Assembly: GCA_000981645.1 (NCBI GenBank)
Contig: LAQC01000006.1
Location: 29,963-72,649 of the forward strand
Length of the DNA: 42,687 nucleotides
Source: Cryomorphaceae bacterium ASP10-05a
Lineage (GTDB): Bacteria; Bacteroidota; Bacteroidia; Flavobacteriales_D; Sanyastnellaceae
Direction of reading: 5' to 3'
Part shown: positions 40,518 to 42,687 of the stretch, one piece after another
How the letters are laid out: each line of letters opens with the position of its first letter
How positions within the stretch are numbered: position 1 is the first letter of the stretch
The notes under the pieces: generated by a model
Told to the model about the DNA's origin: nothing
Seen by the model: only the letters and a program-made list of their open reading frames with translations
Databases searched by the model: none
Made by a program: the position numbers and the translations under genes

Positions 40518-42687
40518 ATGGAAGAAATCATACAAATAGAGGGAGCTAGAGAGAATAATCTACAGGATATATCTATAGATATCCCTAGAAATAAACTAGT
40601 TGTAATTACTGGACTAAGCGGAAGCGGAAAATCATCCTTGGCTTTCGATACTATATATGCAGAAGGTCAAAGAAGATACATAGAGACTTTTTCTGCTTAT
40701 GCACGACAGTTTTTAGGAGGAATGGAAAGACCAGATGTGGATAAGATAGACGGTCTTAGCCCTGTCATTTCCATAGAACAAAAAACCGTTTCCAAGAACC
40801 CTAGAAGTACAGTAGGCACTATTACGGAGATTTATGATTTTATGAGATTATTATTCGCCAGAGCGAGTACTGCTTTTTCTTATGAAACTGGCGAGAAGAT
40901 GGTGCGCTACTCTGATAAACAAATCGTGGATTTAATTCTGGAGAAGTATGAAGGCGAGAAAATAGTCTTCTTGGCTCCTGTAGTTAAAGGTAGAAAAGGA
41001 CATTATAGAGAACTTTTTGAACAAATAGCCAAGCAAGGATTCGTAAAAGTGAGATCAGATGGAGAAGTGAAAGACATCACGCCTTCCATGAGATTAGATC
41101 GATACAAAGTACATGACATCGAGATCGTGGTAGATAGGCTAAAAGTTACTCCAGAAAACAAACAGAGAATAGCTCTAGCAGTTACCAAATCTATGCAGCA
41201 GGGAAAAGGAACCCTGATGGTAATGCTCCATGAATCGGAAGAGACAAAGCATTTCAGTAGATTTCTTATGTGTCCTACTTCAGGAATAGCCTATGCAGAG
41301 CCAGAACCTAACCTATTCTCTTTTAACTCCCCTTACGGAGCATGTAAAAAGTGTAACGGTCTCGGGGAAGTAGCAGAGATAGACATTAAAAAAATAATTC
41401 CTAATCCAGATAAACCCATTCGGTCTGGAGCTATAGCTCCGCTGGGTGAATACAAGTCTAATTGGATATATAATCAGGTAGAAGCGATACTACGCCATCA
41501 CAGTCATAAACTCACTGATAAAATTTCTGACTTAGATGAACAACTAGTGAACACCATCCTATATGGTTCCGATGAGATGATAGATATGGGAGATTCAGTG
41601 GGTGTTTCTTCTTATTCTGTGAAATTCGAAGGGGTGATTTCTTTCATAGAACGTCAAGCTGAGGAAACTACATCTGCGCCATTGCTACGCTGGGCGCACA
41701 GCTTCATGAACAAAGTAACCTGCAGCGAGTGTGAAGGAAAGAGACTAAAAAAAGAGGCTTTCTATTTTAAAATAGGAGAAAAAAACATAGCAGAATTAGC
41801 CTCTATGGATATAAAAGATTTAAGCGATTGGTTCATAGGTGCAGATAAGCATTTCGGAAAAAAAGAACTCACTATAGCCAGAGAGCCGCTTAAAGAAATA
41901 AGAAACAGACTTCAATTTCTAGTAGACGTTGGCCTTACTTACCTTTCTTTAAACCGGAGCTCTAAGACGTTATCTGGTGGCGAAGCACAGCGCATTAGAT
42001 TGGCTACTCAAATAGGTTCAGAACTGGTAAACGTACTCTACATTCTGGATGAGCCGAGCATAGGGCTTCACCAGAGAGATAATTTTAGGTTGATTAACTC
42101 GCTAAAGAAGCTCCGGGATATAGGAAACTCGGTAATAGTGGTAGAGCATGACAAAGACATGATGCTGGCCTCTGACCAAGTAATAGACATCGGTCCTGGA
42201 GCAGGAATCCACGGCGGAAAAGTAGTGGCCCAAGGAAGGCATGATGAACTAGAAAGCCAAGGCTCTATAACAGCGCTTTACCTGAACGGAAAGAAAGAAA
42301 TAGAAATTCCTAAAAAGAGAAGAAAAGGAAACGGGAAGTATCTAACGTTAACTAAAGCTTCTGGAAATAACCTTAAAGATGTTTCGGTTAAATTTCCTTT
42401 GGGAAAACTGATCTGTGTAACTGGAGTTAGCGGTAGTGGAAAATCTACTCTCATAAACGGAACACTCTACCCTCTGCTGAATGCTCACATTTATAAAGGT
42501 GTTAAAAAGCCACATGCTTACAAGTCCATAAAAGGACTAGAGCATCTAGATAAAGTGATAGAAATAGATCAAAGCCCGATAGGAAGAACTCCACGTTCTA
42601 ACCCTGCCACTTATACCGGAATATTCGCAGAGATTAGAAACATTTTCTCTGTAATTCCTGAGGCCAAAATTAGAGGGTACAAACCTG
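40518..42687 (+). CDS. uvrA: Excinuclease ABC subunit A (3' truncated by window)
   Basis: Damage-recognition ATPase of nucleotide excision repair. The frame is open from ATG 40518 to the window end, 723 complete codons of an expected 930-950. It has the first Walker A TGLSGSGKSSLAFD (Lys38), the UvrB-binding region, the zinc-module remnant CPTSG...GACKKCNGLGE, the CSECEGKRL motif, the ABC signature LSGGEAQRIRLATQIG, a Walker B LYILDEPSIGLHQRD, and the second Walker A GVSGSGKSTLINGTLYP. In the first zinc module the second Cys of the usual CPxC is Ser (CPTSG), so that zinc site is probably lost. Start is 67 bp from the divergent GSCFA gene; TTTCTTTG upstream is a near -7 match. Confidence 0.96.
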   Translation, partial: MEEIIQIEGARENNLQDISIDIPRNKLVVITGLSGSGKSSLAFDTIYAEGQRRYIETFSAYARQFLGGMERPDVDKIDGLSPVISIEQKTVSKNPRSTVGTITEIYDFMRLLFARASTAFSYETGEKMVRYSDKQIVDLILEKYEGEKIVFLAPVVKGRKGHYRELFEQIAKQGFVKVRSDGEVKDITPSMRLDRYKVHDIEIVVDRLKVTPENKQRIALAVTKSMQQGKGTLMVMLHESEETKHFSRFLMCPTSGIAYAEPEPNLFSFNSPYGACKKCNGLGEVAEIDIKKIIPNPDKPIRSGAIAPLGEYKSNWIYNQVEAILRHHSHKLTDKISDLDEQLVNTILYGSDEMIDMGDSVGVSSYSVKFEGVISFIERQAEETTSAPLLRWAHSFMNKVTCSECEGKRLKKEAFYFKIGEKNIAELASMDIKDLSDWFIGADKHFGKKELTIAREPLKEIRNRLQFLVDVGLTYLSLNRSSKTLSGGEAQRIRLATQIGSELVNVLYILDEPSIGLHQRDNFRLINSLKKLRDIGNSVIVVEHDKDMMLASDQVIDIGPGAGIHGGKVVAQGRHDELESQGSITALYLNGKKEIEIPKKRRKGNGKYLTLTKASGNNLKDVSVKFPLGKLICVTGVSGSGKSTLINGTLYPLLNAHIYKGVKKPHAYKSIKGLEHLDKVIEIDQSPIGRTPRSNPATYTGIFAEIRNIFSVIPEAKIRGYKP

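Overview
The window looks like a chromosomal segment of a low-GC Bacteroidota, probably a flavobacterial-type (Flavobacteriales) marine or aquatic organism. The evidence is a secreted protein with a type IX secretion (T9SS) C-terminal sorting domain, a GSCFA protein, a DUF4295 protein beside rpmG, DUF1684 and LolA-family proteins, the absence of clear Shine-Dalgarno sequences, and many TAnnTTTG boxes (the Bacteroidota -7 element) just upstream of start codons. Both ends cut genes: acs (acetyl-CoA synthetase) lacks its N-terminus on the left and uvrA lacks its C-terminus on the right. No rRNA, tRNA, CRISPR array, prophage or intact insertion sequence is visible.

Region 1 (1-11.7 kb) is the more accessory part, with long intergenic gaps. 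It holds truncated acs, a patatin-like lipase, queE (convergent with the lipase), a HI0933/PP_4765-type flavoprotein, a large T9SS cargo protein with a choice-of-anchor B domain, a PutP-like Na+/solute symporter, and a divergent two-gene unit of cysteine dioxygenase plus a cysteine-sulfinate/glutamate-type PLP decarboxylase. That pair would convert cysteine to hypotaurine. The gaps hold a decayed second copy of the rimO 3' end (7472-7521) and a small element bounded by inverted repeats (about 3083-3277).

Region 2 (11.7-26 kb) is core. On the minus strand lies rpmG - DUF4295 - terminator - ftsY - rimO, with a clear promoter before rpmG. Divergent from it is ftsK - lolA-like. A SpoIIE-type phosphatase follows on the minus strand, then guaA with a LysM/periplasmic-binding-like lipoprotein-partner-type gene downstream of it. 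Divergent from guaA come maf and an RND/MMPL-type exporter.

Region 3 (26-42.7 kb) holds a GT-C-like membrane protein, a metallophosphoesterase lipoprotein, pepD, two small hypotheticals, a secreted protein with a possible SPOR-like C-terminus, xerD, dnaN, a rhomboid protease paired with a membrane-anchored unknown, a DUF1684 protein, two related secreted proteins of DUF6263 type, a GSCFA protein and uvrA.

The clearest signal not explained by genes is the exact 9-mer TTGCAACGC (or its complement), found eight times, far more than composition predicts. Three copies encode Leu-Gln-Arg with the same unusual codons in unrelated proteins, which suggests selection on the DNA itself.
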